Of a stretch of DNA of 64,000 bases, positions 22,317 through 35,019 are shown piece after piece. The first letter of the stretch is position 1, and every line of letters begins with the position of its first letter. Both the position numbers and the translations under genes were made by a program. This DNA is from Galaxea fascicularis. Taxonomy: Eukaryota > Cnidaria > Anthozoa > Scleractinia > Euphylliidae. The stretch lies in NCBI GenBank assembly GCA_948470475.1, contig OX419338.1, positions 8,677,705-8,741,704 on the forward strand, read 5' to 3'. Below the pieces are notes generated by a model. The model searched no databases and was not told the origin of the DNA. It was given only the letters and a program-made list of their open reading frames with translations.

Positions 22317-25300
22317 CTACAATGAAGATATGTCAGCATCTTCGGGAATAAGACCCAGACCTTTCAGAGCAAAGATAGCTGCCTGTGCTTTAGCTTGTTT
22401 CTTGTTGCCACACACAACAGCTGGTTGATACTCTGTGTCATTGACTAATACTTTAAACAGGAACTGCTTGTGGTGAGCAGGGCCTTGGTCAAAGATCAGA
22501 GAGTAGTCAGGAAGTTGCCATTTTCGCTTACTGCAGTATTCCGCCAGTGCAGACACTGGGTGCTTTCCTAGGAAACAATTTTCAAAACCAATTAAATAGT
22601 GAACACTCTTTTTACAAGGTTTTTGTTGACTTGGAGTTCAAAAGTGAAATAAAGTTTATTATTTTTCAAAGACTTTTAACCATCAAGTTTACAAGACAAA
22701 CAAAACTGAAGTAATTTTCAGTCATTTGTTCAAAGGGAAGTTAAAATAATACATCAATGGATTATTTTAGAGAGAAATCCTGACCAGGAAACAGAATTAA
22801 CCTTAACTGAAGTTTGGAATCTTGAAAGAGAAAGTGCTTACCAACACTTCCCAAGACAGATGTATACTGTTACATGTATGTTCGGTTGCAAAGAAAGAAT
22901 AATATCCACCAATACAACTGACACTCATTCTTGTATAAACACCCAATATAATTGTTGTTGTAGAAGAAGAAAGAGGTTGTACTATAGAACAGGGGCTAGT
23001 TGGAACTAAAACACAACAAGACACCTTTATGGGCGTAAACTGGGCTACCTGCTTGTAAAGTCATCTCCCAATAACTAACAGCCTAGGTAACTCCAATGTG
23101 TTGTGTTTCCTAACAGTTTGGTAGTTCTTCTAATCAATAAATCATCCATCTGTTTAGCAGATAAATCTGAGTCAAGCACTTGGCACCTAAAAGTGCAGGG
23201 GCATACCCAGGATTTTTCCTTGGTGTGAGTTCAAATACTAAACATAGTTTCTGTATTTTTTGACACCAGAGAAAACATGCAACCCATTTCTAAACTGGGC
23301 TCCTGCTCTACTGACTACAGGTAGCCCAGTAATATTTTACTGATGGTGAAAACCTGGGCATAGGCACATGTACCGGTATCCTAAAAGATTGATCCAGTTT
23401 TTTTCATAGTCTTGAAACCAGCTAGAAGCTAGAGCTAGAAGCAGGGGTGGCAAACAATCTCGAAATCTCAACAGCCTTTGTGAAGAGTCTTGAAATCTTG
23501 TTTATAGTGCATTTATTTCAGTCTTGGAGTCTTGCATGCTTGGTCTTGGTCTCGGATTTTCAAACAAGGGTCTCAGTGTCTCAGCAAGTCTCAGATTTTA
23601 CCATTTGCTGCCCCTAGAAGTACATTAATCTGAAAGGAAGCAGGTAGAATTTCATATTCTGGAGGTAAAATGGCCATATTAAATCTTAAAATTTGGTACT
23701 ACAAAAATGCATTAAATAGCCAGATGAAAACACACAGGAGAAAAAGTTTTCTTTTTTTGTCAAAATTTTACTTGAAATTTGGATTGGTAAATTTACCTCT
23801 GCTACATGTAGTTGTGGTGCAGTAATATACAATCATAATACCACAGTCTTAATTTAATAAATAAAAATTAATAATGATAAATTGACCTACATTACTGCAT
23901 CACTGCTAGAATGGTAAATTGTATCATTAGCTTAATTTTTTAATACTATGTTAAACCAAAGATGTACAGCTTTTAAAGATATGCATGTTGTATTGGTGGA
24001 TATTAATCTTTCATTCTGGCTATCTAGGTTCTAGATCTTTCATTCTTGGCTGCTAAGATTTAGAATTCCAGAACCTGTGAGAAAATAACAATTTTACTAC
24101 TGATATCCTCTTGCCTTTAGAACACTTATAATTTAACTCATATGAATCTCCATTGGAGAGAATTGAGAAAAGGATTAGCTGGAATAAGTTCTTGACTCGT
24201 TTTTTCATATAAACATTGGCATAAAAGTACCAAACAACATTTTTTGTGTCATCACAACAGCATTTTAAGGTTCCGATTGTGCAAATCAGATGCAAAGAAG
24301 GCTTTAAAGTAAGAGATGTGATGAAAAGTCTGAATAATAATCAAGTTATAGAGGATAATAATACCAAAACAGCCTTTACTTTTAATCTAAAGAATGCTGA
24401 CATGATCACAGTGAAACAATTTCCTCACTTTTAACTTTTATGATTATTCTAAATTATAAAATGCATTTCATATTCTCAGGTCTGTTTAGTCATAAGTCAG
24501 TTTCCAGCATACTCCATCACAAACCTCATAAGTAGTAACTGGTATGCTCAAAAGCTACATGTCAAGCTTTGCTTATAACAACATTACATTTGTAACACTG
24601 GCTCTAAAATTCACTTAGGAACCAAGAATGAAAGCATCCAGACACTAGAATTAGCCATGCATATTTACCTGCCTGCATCATTATTAAGTCTTGCAGTGAC
24701 GACCATTTGACGCAACAATCTTCTTGTGATGCTAAAATTCTCAGCAACATTGGATCAAGAGGCATTGCAATTTGAATTGCTTGTGCACAGGCATCAATAT
24801 GAAAGGACTTGTGTCCTCCACTGCTAGGAGAAAGTTATTGTTTTAAGCATCAGTGAAGAATGACGCAGATTACTGGGTCATTCTTCAGTGATGGGTTTTA
24901 CTGTTGTAAAGATTTTAGACAGCAAAGCATTGTATGCTTTACACTTAAGCTTAGAAGAATGCAAGCAAATGAAAAGAAATCTGCTCAAAGGAATGCTGTG
25001 TTAGCTATCCTCTGTTTGGAGAAGTTGGCATTTACAGTCTGTATTGGCCATTCTGAAATTCAAAAGGGAACTGGGGCGAGTTTCAAATTTGAAGTAATCG
25101 ATAAATTGACACCATCACATGAAAGATAACATTGAGATTGGTCGTTTGACCAAGTTTGATTCTTTTAGGTTGAACAGAGACCAAGTTATGGACCTTGAAA
25201 ATCCATTCAAAAGTCTCTAATTTCAAGTCTGCATCACCCAAAACCACATACTCTTAAAAATATTATTCAGTTTTTTGACAACTATAAAATCTTGTCATCC

Positions 25301-28300
25301 ACCTACGATTTGGAAATAACTCAGGTGAAAACCAATATGTTCGTCAAGTTTTAAGAATATCACAGAAATCATAAAAAAAATACAGAGTTACTTTGTATGG
25401 TTTTGGGGGACGCTGTCACAAAATTAGAAACATTTTGTATGGATTTTGAACCATGTATTAAGGTCCGCAACTTGGTCTCTGTTCAACCTTAAAGAATCAA
25501 ATTTGGTCAAACAACCAATCTCAATGTTATCTTTCATGTGATAGTGTCAATTTATTGATTACTTCAAATTTGAAACTCGCCCCAGTTCCCTTTTGAATTT
25601 CGGAATGGCCAATATTATAGTGAATACAAATCAAAGCAAATAACAAAACATAATAAGAAACAAACAAACCACCTGTCCAACATCATTGGAAAACCCTTTC
25701 AATTGATAGTCTAAGAGTCTTAAGAAAGGGAGCAGCAAAGAGTGGAGCAAGATGATTTTGTTCTCATGTCAATAACAAGAATGAAAAAATAATGTCTTGA
25801 GCAACAGAATGAATTAATCACAAAATAATTAGAGGAATGTAAAGAACATGATTATTAGATTTGGTGTTACTCCTACTTTCAACTGGGCATGAATGCCATG
25901 ATTTATCAAAAATAATCACCAACTCAGTCAGAAGCATGCATGATTTGATGACAAGTCCACTAGTTTGAAATGTACTACATGTATAAGCTGTTTCCAGTCA
26001 TGGCTGTAGAAGGCTAAACTTTACAAAAGAGACCCCCATTGTACGCTACTTTAAAGCTGCCAAGAGTTAGATAAAAATTCAGCACCAATTCACTGGGTCA
26101 ATGTGGCTCTTGTTGGAGGGTTAAGGGAAGAATTTTTTTTGTCATCAATACGACGACAAAAAAATACTTCCCTTGAACAAAATTTAACCAGAAAATTATT
26201 ATTAAATAATGACAAATGCTATGAAAACAAAAGGTAGTGTGCAAGGAAGTAACTTTTTGTACACGAGGAAGGGCGCAAGGTTCTTGAAGATCAGAAACAA
26301 GGTTTTTCTTTGAGCAAGCAATTCAATTTACAATGCCTCTGAAATAGAGTTCTAATGGTAACACATTAAACAATACAGTACATAAGACACAATAATTTGT
26401 ATCTAGTAAATAAACATACATATACTAAGAATTAGAACATGTCTAGTTTTGTGTTAAAGGTTCCACCTTGATGAACTTCCAAGTGGTTCCAAGTGGCCAT
26501 GAAATTGAGTTAAATTTACCAAAAAGAACAATCCTTGAATGACAACTGCAATACACTGAAATAGTAGTTGGTGTAATTACATTTGACAATTATATTACAT
26601 CATATCTACAACAACAGACATCACCTCAAGGCTTTGGGGAAAAAACTCATACAGATCCTTGTTTTATTCCCTGGAGCCTCAAGGTCATGTTTATTGTTTT
26701 AAGTTGAATTTTATATATCAAAATTGGTCTATTACTATCCATAAGATTGGCCTGCAAAGGGTATGAAAGACTGGCTACACGACTGTACCTAAACACAATG
26801 AAAAAAGACCTTTCTTGAAGGACATTATTTTTACCTTGCAGGTCCAACACAGCAGGAGCTCCCTTCTTTGTTGCTTTTTCTTTCCCTGTGCTAAGCCCTT
26901 TCCTGTCAATTTTAACAGTGAGGGCTATGGGTTCAGCATGCCCTTCCCCTCTTTTACCGATCACTTGGCCAGGCTTCCAACCCATCTTCTCGAGAAGCTT
27001 CATTCCAATCCCTCCACTCACTGGTGTAAGGTTTTGAAACATGTCCTAAAATGCAACAGTAGTAGTTGTTAGTTTAAAGTGGGTTGTCTCGGAAGGAAGC
27101 AGTTGGCAAGTTGTCCATAGGGTATAATGAAAGAAAAGTTTAGCTACTATATAAACCCAGAGGATAAAAAATAATCATACTTGTTTCTGATCAGCACCTT
27201 GTGTGCCAGATAAACAGTATCTACCATTTGAAAAACTGAAGCCGGGCTGTTACACACGCGGGTTTCAAAAAGAAAAAAAGTAGCAGGAGGATATTCAGAA
27301 GTTCCCGGAGGACTATTGCGCTGCGATAGCAGCACAGTGCAGCGGAGCCATGGTTTATGCCGAAGTATCCAGCACAAATGCTTAAAGTAGCCAGTGACTT
27401 GCGTCACTGCCAGCTTAAATTGAAAACCCTGTACAAAGAGTTGTGGCTTCGTTCACTTTGAAACTCCAGATAATCACATGAAGCCAGTTATGTGTTGGTT
27501 CTGAGAGTGTCAAAGCAAAAAGGGTTCATTACAGCTGTGCTCTATGAAAAGCAGTAGGGTGCCCAAAATCTCTAAACCCTTAAAATCTAAGGAACCCAGC
27601 ATAATTTAAAATTTATAATTATGTTTGGTGCAAAAACTAATAATTTTTCCTGGTTGCCCTGGTTTATTAAATCTTTGACCCCCAAACTGAAGATGATGCT
27701 ACTGCTTCTTCCAGGTAACCTGAGCTCCAAGATAGCGGGTCACTTGTGTGACAAGTCTAGGAAACTATGTCAGCCACTTTTGGTAACATTCCAGAAACCA
27801 GAAGACACACAAGTACAGTGTAATATTGCCATCCACCAATAAAGAAGTAATAGTCCCATTTCTTTATGACTACGGTGACGACACTGTCAATGTCTTTGGT
27901 CAGTGATGATAAGGAGACAAACAAAATAATAATTTGTTCTCTTGCTTTGAGAAAGTCAAAGTTAAATCTTTTTTTCTTGGTATTCTATGAACATTTTTTA
28001 AACCTTTCTTGTTAGGCCCTTTAATGTATTGGTCCATATGGACCAGTATATTCTACAGATGCATGGTTACTCTTTAAGAATTGGAAAATTGAAATGAGGC
28101 ATTGATACTTTGAAATGGTTAGTGCTTTGAATTTTAACACCCCATAAATGCGCTACCATGGTCGATTTCCATTGAACATGACTGTTTGGTTCCCTACAAA
28201 ACCCAAACTGTCCGAAGTGAACGCCCTCAGACAACACCAAAATATACGATTTTTGTCTTTAAGTTTCCGATACAAAAACTCCTCCTGGTGCCCAAAAACG

Positions 28301-31300
28301 ACATTTGCAGTAAAGTTCAGCTCCAGCACTTTAATTCTCTGCCACATTTTTCTGCTCACTTGTTTAGCACGCCGAGGAAAAGCTGTTGAAGAAGAGCTAT
28401 CCCCACTCATCCGAAAGGTTCATCGTCACGAGCGAAATGAATTCTGGGTAATTCCTTGATAACGGCGACATGGAAGTCCGCCAATTTCTGTTTCATAGGT
28501 TTTTTATAAGTGTTGAGCCACCCAGTCCTGCTGGCGAAATATTGTACTGATTGCATTATTTAGAAGTCAAAACAAGCCAAAATTGCCACGCTAAGTCCTG
28601 GAATCCATCCTCAGAAAGGCCAGAAAGACAACCTCACTCTTCAACCGTCATGACTCGGCGACACACTCGTGGCGGCTAAATCCCTGTGAAATTGTTTTTC
28701 ACCTCTGGTTTCTTTCAGAGGATTGCCTCTACCCCCAAACCAGCTTGATGATGCCAGGCTAGGGGCTTCTGAAGCGGAAAATGGCTCGAAAAAACACTTA
28801 TAAGTCGCATACTCACCAAGTTTCACGCCGAGTGCTCGCTTGAAAACAAGCAACAGCTAGCGTGACCAGCGTGACAAAAACAAGAGAGCCTTCAGTGCTC
28901 AAGATCAGCGAAAATCACCAAGGTAACGCCAAATAAGGAATCACCAGATTGTCTCGATCGCTGACACTCAGAAAATTTCAGAAATGGCTCAAGAAATTTT
29001 TGACAAGAAAGAGTTAAGGAGTAACTAAGGGTACTTACATTGTTAGTCTTACATGTACATATAGTTTCAGAGCCATTTTTGACCAAACTCCATGCAGGTA
29101 TATTGTAAAAAACCAAAGCTGTACACAGGCAAAATTTCAGAGTGACAGCTAAAGCTTCCAGCCCTGCGAGAGCACTAATTTAACTTAAGTTGCACATTTT
29201 GAGTCTTCCACAACTACATGTACTTGATAAAAGAGCACCTTTTTGGCCCATGCTTGGAAACCTCCTTGCAAATGTTCCTTGGGCAGAAGGTTCTTGACAA
29301 GCTCTCCAGTAAACTGTCCTGGTTTGACATTCGATTGACACCAATTTTGCATCTTCATCTGAATCTCCTGCTGCATCAGCAGAGCCTCTATGTCATTGGG
29401 GTCAGTCTGAAGCCGTCTCTGTGCATCCATTCGTTTAGCTACAAGCTCACTGATGTCAAACTTCTGAATAACATAAGAAAAGCAAAACAACAAATGAATG
29501 TTACGAGGTAACAAAAATGATGGTACTATTTCTACCAGGTGATCTGAGTTCCAAGATTTCATAGTGGTTCACTTGTGAGACTACAGCTGTAGTAGTCTAG
29601 GGGTGCATTCCATTGGCCCTATTGTGGAATAAACACAAACAGGATGACCTACAGATTTTTCTTTAGAAGTACACGTAAATTAAGGAAGGCATTTCTGAGC
29701 CTCTGAGCATCCATTCTCTCAGATACAAGCTCACCAGTGTTCAATTTTTGAATGATATAATAAAGGTAAACACAACCAATAGATAATAATTATGACAAGG
29801 TAACAAATTTCAAGTAAAGAACAAAAACAGCTACTCCTTGCAAAGAGGTTAGTCGGATTTATACAATTTGCACGCCAGATTACAGTTTGGTGATACATGT
29901 AGAATGAACGTCTCACATCAGCAGTTACAGTTTGCCGTAACAATTCCCATGAAAGGTCACATCACTGTCATACAGGTACAGTGTACATATACACTTGCTT
30001 GCAAATGCAGAAAGGAAACTAGTAACCAAGCTCAGTCTGAAAGTGACTCAAGGACAAGCAAAGGGGACTTTCCTCAGTTTATGCCTATGTTCCAAGCCAA
30101 AATAAATTTCCTTTGATTCTTAACTGTAATAATCATGAATCATGAATAATTAGGGTTAGGAGACAAAGGAAATTGAGAATCAACCTAGGTTAAAGATTTT
30201 TAACTGCAACACCTACAACATCTACATGTGGATACAATGTACTTTTCCTGTGGACCTCACTGCTACTTTAACCCTTTCCCTCCTGAGAGTGACAAATGGC
30301 ACTTATAGATTTTACTCTGTCTACTGCCAGACAATTTTACTTGTCAAAGGGAGACCCCTTAGGGGTTAAAGGGTTAACAACATCTTCACCCAAAAACTAT
30401 GTCCCCATTAACCCTTTCCCTCCTGAGAGTGCCAAATGGCACTTATAGATTTTACTCTGTCTAATGCCAGACGATTTTACTCGTCAAAGGGAGACCCCTT
30501 AGGAGTTAAAGTACACTGGAAGTTATCATAAAATGCTATCAGAACAAACACCGATAGAAGTTTTCAGTGCTCACTGAATTTTACCTCAGTGGACGGAGGT
30601 GCAAACACGGGTACTTCACTTTTTGGCTGTGACAGAATAGCAGAACCATCCACATTAGCTACTATACCAGCTCCACCATCCACAACCTCTTTTTCTCTGT
30701 GCTTGCTACCACAGGAGACTGGAAACTGCTCCTGCAGGGGTTTGCTTGGATCTACTGTCGGAACACTGGGTTTGTTCATATTGACCTATACACAATATTC
30801 ACCACAATAAGAATGTAGTATCAGGCAAGTCACAAAAAGAAGACAGTGATTTTTGAAGAATATCACAGGCAACACCACTGCTCAAAAATTGTATTAAGAA
30901 CATACTTTACGTAAATGTGACCTGCTTTGGGAAAACGTACAATAACGGATAACCGTTTAACGGCTGAAAAGCGTTTTACATCCGTTTAGCAACCGTTTAA
31001 ACGGTTAGTAGAAGCGTTTAATCCGTTTTATGATCCGTTTAATAAACTAAAGAAAGCGTTTTTAATAACCTACACACCGTTTAAACGGAATAGATGTCCG
31101 TTCAACGGAAAACCTCATCCGTTTTATAGACAGTCGTAGTCCGTTTTATAGCAAGATGTCCGTTTTTTTGACGCAATTTCACCAATTTTTTCATACACGT
31201 CTTTTGGCGTTTGACGGTGCCGGGTCAGCAACATTTCAAAACAACACAGTTCGGAGAATTGACTGGTAACTCCAGCCAAAACAACATCTAGTTATATTAT

Positions 31301-34300
31301 TTCGGTATGATGCATTATGCGAATGACATTACAAACCACTTAAGCTTTGAGTCAATTGACTAAAATATTACGTATTGAGATATGACAGACTGCAAAGTCT
31401 CCGTTTGCTTTCTGTGTCGATCTTGCTTCGATGTCACGTTTTTGTTATTTGGTGGTCACGCTTAAAATTTGTGTACTCTCGATTTCTTCCTAAGAGAAAA
31501 ATTTTTATGAAAGCAATAAACCAGGTTTATACAGTACTTTGCAGAAGAAATGAGAGAGAAATGCGCAAATTGCAAATCTTATTGGATAGAGTTTTGATTT
31601 TTCACAATCTTTTATGCTGGCATTTGCATACGTGACAGCTCGGGATAATTTTGACACATTGGACGCACTATCCGCAAGACTTTTTTTAAACAGTTTTCTA
31701 CCTCTAAAGTTCTCTGCGCGTTATAACAAATATGGTTTTTGAACGGAGCTCTTTTTTAGCTTCAAATAGACACCAGAAGCATCCAAATATCTTTTCTAGA
31801 ACGGGAGTTATGATTTTTTTTACTGTAGTATCAGTTTCACAAGCAGTTTGTTTACATTTTCGCGTGATAGCAAGAAATGTTTTTGGATGAAAATCGCACT
31901 CATACGCTGGCATAATTTAATGGAAACTATAGCAATCAATAACAAAACGAAAGAGAATTGTTATTAGACAGAGTTTTGATTTTTTAACAAAAATATAATC
32001 TTTCTTGCGACATTTGCATACGCGACAGTGTCGGGAAAATTTTCACACGTTGTGCGCGTTACCGCAAGAGTTTTTTTCCACAGTTTTTACCTCTAAAGTT
32101 CTCTGCGCGTTATAACAAATATGGTTTTTGAACGGAGCTCTTTTCTAGCTTTAGATAGACACCAGAAGCATCCAAATATCTTTCCTAGAACGAGAATTAT
32201 GATTTTTTTCTACTGCCTTTGTACTGGAGTACAGGATTTTTGTTTCAGTTTCAGTCAGGCTGTTTGTTTACATTTTCGCGCAATTTAGCGAGAAGTGTTT
32301 AGAAATGTAAATACACACAGTTTACCGGTCTGATCCAATTGGGAAAGATTCTCATCATAGGAAGATACCAGAATTTATGTTTCATTGTTATACGGTTCGA
32401 GAAAGTGACTGTCCGTTTAATTATCGGTCTTGTTGATTAAACGGTTAGAGTCCGTTTATTGCACATCCGTTTGAACGTTTTGGGAAAGCGTTTTATGATT
32501 TTGTTCAAACGTTTAATTATTTTTCTCATCCGTTTTAACGGTTGGCAAAACCGTTTAAACGCTTTTTATGGCCGTTCACTATCCGTTTGCTATCCGTTTT
32601 TTCAAGCCGTTTAACGGATATCCGTTAGTGTACGTTTTCCCAAGTCAGGTCACAAATACTGTAAGAGAGTTGAATATTTCATGCAATGTATATGTACTGG
32701 GTTGTAGAAAGGTTGACAAACAGCAAGGGTCTCAAGTATGATCTTCACCCTGCATGTATAGAACTTGCACAATGACAGCACAGCACGTTTCGAAACCTGA
32801 GTTTCCTTTGCAACGAAAAACAAAAATCAGAACACCAGGGTACATGTACATATTACATTTGTATGCTATACTTACAGGAAATATCACTGGTGGAATGGTG
32901 ATATCAGGCTTTTCTTTCACCAAAAATGGGTGATGGGTTACTGTCTGAGATTCCTCTTCTTCAGTCTTGGCACCTTTTTTAGTTTCATTACCGGCTCCTT
33001 CTTTCTCTTCCTGCAGCTTCTTACAAAAAGCTGTCAGTTCTGCAATGGTCTTTCCACCAGCCCTCTGCGCAACCTTTGCCTGCTGTGAACTAAGACTAGT
33101 CGCCACTGGCTTGTCAATGTTACTAGACACTTTGTTCCCTAACACCGTATTAGCACTGGGAATTGATAAAGAATTGTTGGGATCAGTCTTCTCTTTTGAT
33201 CCTGATTTTGACCGAGAATGGCTTTTACTTCTTTTCCTTCCTCTGGACATTGATCGTCTACCTCTTCCTGCTGAGTATGAGGGAGATCTTGACCGCGATC
33301 TGTTTCTCCTTCCTCGAGTTATGGAGCAGGATTTTCTACTTCGTAAAAGTGATCTTGATCTAGTACCTGACCTCCTTCCCCTAGATCTTGACCGAGATCT
33401 CTGAAATCTTCTTCTTGAGTTAGATCTGGAGTGTGACTGTCTCCTCCTCGAAGAACTTCTTCTTTTTGAACGTGACCTACGAGATCTTGAACCTGACCTT
33501 CCTCTAGCAGAGCCAGGACCTCTTCTCCAATGAGGGGGTGAAAACTTTCGGAAATTCCTAGAAAGAGGAGATTTCCTTCTAGACCTGGAATGTGGTCTTT
33601 TGTGTCTAGGTGATCTGGACCTAGACTTACTGTTTGAATATGAGCGTGATCGAGAATTTGAAACACATCTTTTGCGGTTTCGTCCCCCGGAATGTGACCT
33701 AGACTTGAATCTTCTGTTAGACAATTTGTTTCTTGTTTTTGACCTAGATCTAGACCTTTTGTGATGTGATGACTTTTTAGAACTTGATCTTGACTTTGAC
33801 CTTCTTCTACTTTTTCGGCCCCTGGAGTGGGACCTTGATCGTCTTTGCTTTGAGTTTCTACAAGACTTGTCACCTACTGACCATGATCTGCTTCGTGAGG
33901 ATGAAACACTTTTCTTCATCTTAGAATAACCTTTTCCCTTTGACCTTGATCTACTCCTAGAGTGTGAAGAACTCTTTTTTGTTTTGAAATCAATAACTTT
34001 CTCCTTTGATCTTGATCTGCTCCTAGATAGTGAAGTACTTCTCTTCCTAATTGAATCACAAACTCTCTCCTTTGACTGTGATCTACTCTTGGACTGCAAA
34101 GAACTTTCTGTCCTCACTGTGCCAGTACCCTTCTCCTCTAACTTGTTCCTTCTCCGAGATCCATCTTCCTGATCACTCAAAGTGACCAAACCAGAGGCAA
34201 AGCTACCCCCTTTTTCTTCTGAGCATGAAGTTTGAACAGAAACCCTCTGTTCTTCAACATTCAAAGTTTTTGATTCGGACACTTCCTGACAATTTGACTC

Positions 34301-34804
34301 AAATGTTTCTTTAAGAGTTTCCTTAAGATCAGATTCTGGTGAAGTCTCTACTTCCACAGTTTCCTTAGATTTGCGGCCACTTTCTTCTTTGGTCGATTTG
34401 CAACCTTTGACTTCTATCGTATTCTCCACCTTCTCTAAAACAAAATCATTGTGCTCCATTACTTGTGGAGACTTAGACCGTGACTTTGATGAAACTGAAC
34501 GTCTCTTTGATGGCTTGGAAGAATGCTCTCCCTCACTCGAACGTGACTTTGACCTTGAGCGAGATTCGGACCGTGATCTAGACCTAGATCTATGTTTTCG
34601 TTTCTTGTGTTTCTTCTTGTCCTTTGACTTCGACTTTGACGAATGTTTCTTGTGTTTGTGTTTCCTCGAGCGTTTTTCTTTCGAAACAACGCCATTCTTT
34701 TTGTCTACGTTTAATGACGAATCAGCGCCTTCGTCCTTGCCACTGTCTTCCTTCATATAGACAGATTTTAAAACGTTTGCAAGCTCATCAGAGACGAAAC
34801 TCAT
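22317..34804 (-). CDS. SON: SON-like RS-domain, G-patch and dsRBD splicing factor
   Basis: Nuclear-speckle splicing cofactor SON. Five exons: 32876-34804, 30585-30785, 29239-29463, 26835-27045, 22317-22567 (2817 nt, 938 aa). Exon 1 begins MSFVSDELANVLKSVYMKED, then has a basic KHKHKK block, long Arg-Ser repeats (about residues 70-560), and ends PFLVKEKPDITIPPVIFP. Exon 2 has FPVSCGSKHREKE, close to human FPVSSGSQHRKKE. Exon 3 (QTDPNDIEALLMQQEIQMKM, PGQFTG) matches the linker before the human G-patch. Exon 4 is the G-patch (SGGIGMKLLEKMGWKPGQVI). Exon 5 is a dsRNA-binding domain with the KKQAKAQAA signature, joined as LQG|KHPVSAL as in vertebrates. The protein is far shorter than human SON because the large repeat-rich N-terminal region is absent. 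The gene is divergent from JAGN1. Confidence 0.95.
24669..24823 (-). CDS. Exon-like segment inside SON intron 4, unknown role
   Basis: A minus-strand segment with a good acceptor (TTTCTCCTAG|C) and donor (GGCAG|GTAAAT). One frame is fully open for about 51 codons and reads protein-like (SGGHKSFHIDACAQAIQIAM then PLDPMLLRILASQEDC). Spliced after the SON G-patch exon it would enter another frame and meet a stop after about 23 codons, so it is not a normal SON exon. It could be an alternative (truncating) exon, part of a nested gene or an exonised repeat. I do not recognise the family. Confidence 0.3.
25043..25613. mobile_element. 571-bp foldback element with ~175-bp arms
   Basis: The left arm (about 25043-25215) runs ATTGGCCATTCTGAAATTCA to TCCATTC; its diverged reverse complement occupies about 25440-25613, ending TCGGAATGGCCAAT. 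The arms differ at a few percent of sites. No transposase. It lies in SON intron 4. Confidence 0.8.
27046..29238 (-). other. Intron 3 of SON-like gene
   Basis: No gene is supported. An 85-codon ATG frame at 28153-28410 (minus, MSGDSSSSTAFPRRAKQVSR) stands out, but it has no splice partner and no known family. Confidence 0.6.
30271..30511. repeat. Two tandem copies of a ~105-bp TTAACCC repeat
   Basis: Copies at about 30271-30376 and 30408-30511 share TTAACCCTTTCCCTCCTGAG, ATTTTACTCTGTCTA and GTCAAAGGGAGACCCCTTAG. Each is bounded by inverted TTAACCC/GGGTTAA ends, so each is a small MITE. They differ at only a few positions. They lie in SON intron 2 (29464-30584). Confidence 0.8.
30917..32653. 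mobile_element. 1.74-kb TIR element with CCGTTT-rich ends
   Basis: Begins GTGACCTGCTTTGGGAAAAC and ends with the reverse complement of GTGACCTGACTTGGGAAAAC (24-bp termini, 2 mismatches). AAAT abuts both ends (30913-30916, 32654-32657). Inside each end, about 230 bp is packed with irregular CCGTTT/AAACGG words in both orientations (30940-31165 and 32400-32640). The centre contains a diverged direct duplication, about 31580-31880 and 31965-32300, sharing CTCTAAAGTTCTCTGCGCGT and ACACCAGAAGCATCCAAATA. No transposase-like ORF was seen. It lies in SON intron 1 (30786-32875). Confidence 0.8.
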
Positions 34805-35019
34805 TTCTTCATCTTTACGTTAACTCTTGATGGCGGCTAAATCAGACAATGCAACGCATGTGTCGTGCGTTTATCCGCTGATCGATCACTGTGTGCGTCT
34901 GAATTTTTCGACAAAGACGGCACAAGAGGATATACGCTTTGATTCCTGTATTTTGACTCCGGTTTTGACAGCTTTTTTAAATCGTGTGGCACACAGATTG
35001 GACAGATTAAACTGTTTTC
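34805..35019. promoter_or_regulatory. Bidirectional promoter region, SON / JAGN1
   Basis: Only 215 bp separate the start codons of SON (minus) and JAGN1 (plus), so a shared bidirectional promoter is likely. No TATA box is evident. Boundaries are start codons, not mapped transcription starts. Confidence 0.65.

Larger units (their letters stand above)
22568..26834 (-). other. Intron 4 of SON-like gene
   Basis: A 4.3-kb intron between the G-patch and dsRBD exons. It holds the orphan exon-like segment at 24669-24823 and the foldback element at 25043-25613. The remainder shows no supportable gene. Confidence 0.7.

Noticed and set aside
28153..28410. 85-codon ATG ORF (MSGDSSSSTAFPRRAKQ) nested in SON intron 3
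   Set aside because: A sound start context but no family, no splice partner and no supporting structure. Left as a note in the intron entry.
33319..33873. 184-codon minus-strand frame overlapping SON
   Set aside because: A shifted frame of the same RS-repeat exon. The SON frame carries the conserved start, the RS domain and in-phase splicing, so this one is a shadow.
32967..34760. Plus-strand ORFs of 129-145 codons rich in Asp, Leu and Phe
   Set aside because: They are antisense shadows of the Arg-Ser repeats of SON exon 1, where the repetitive codons leave several frames open.
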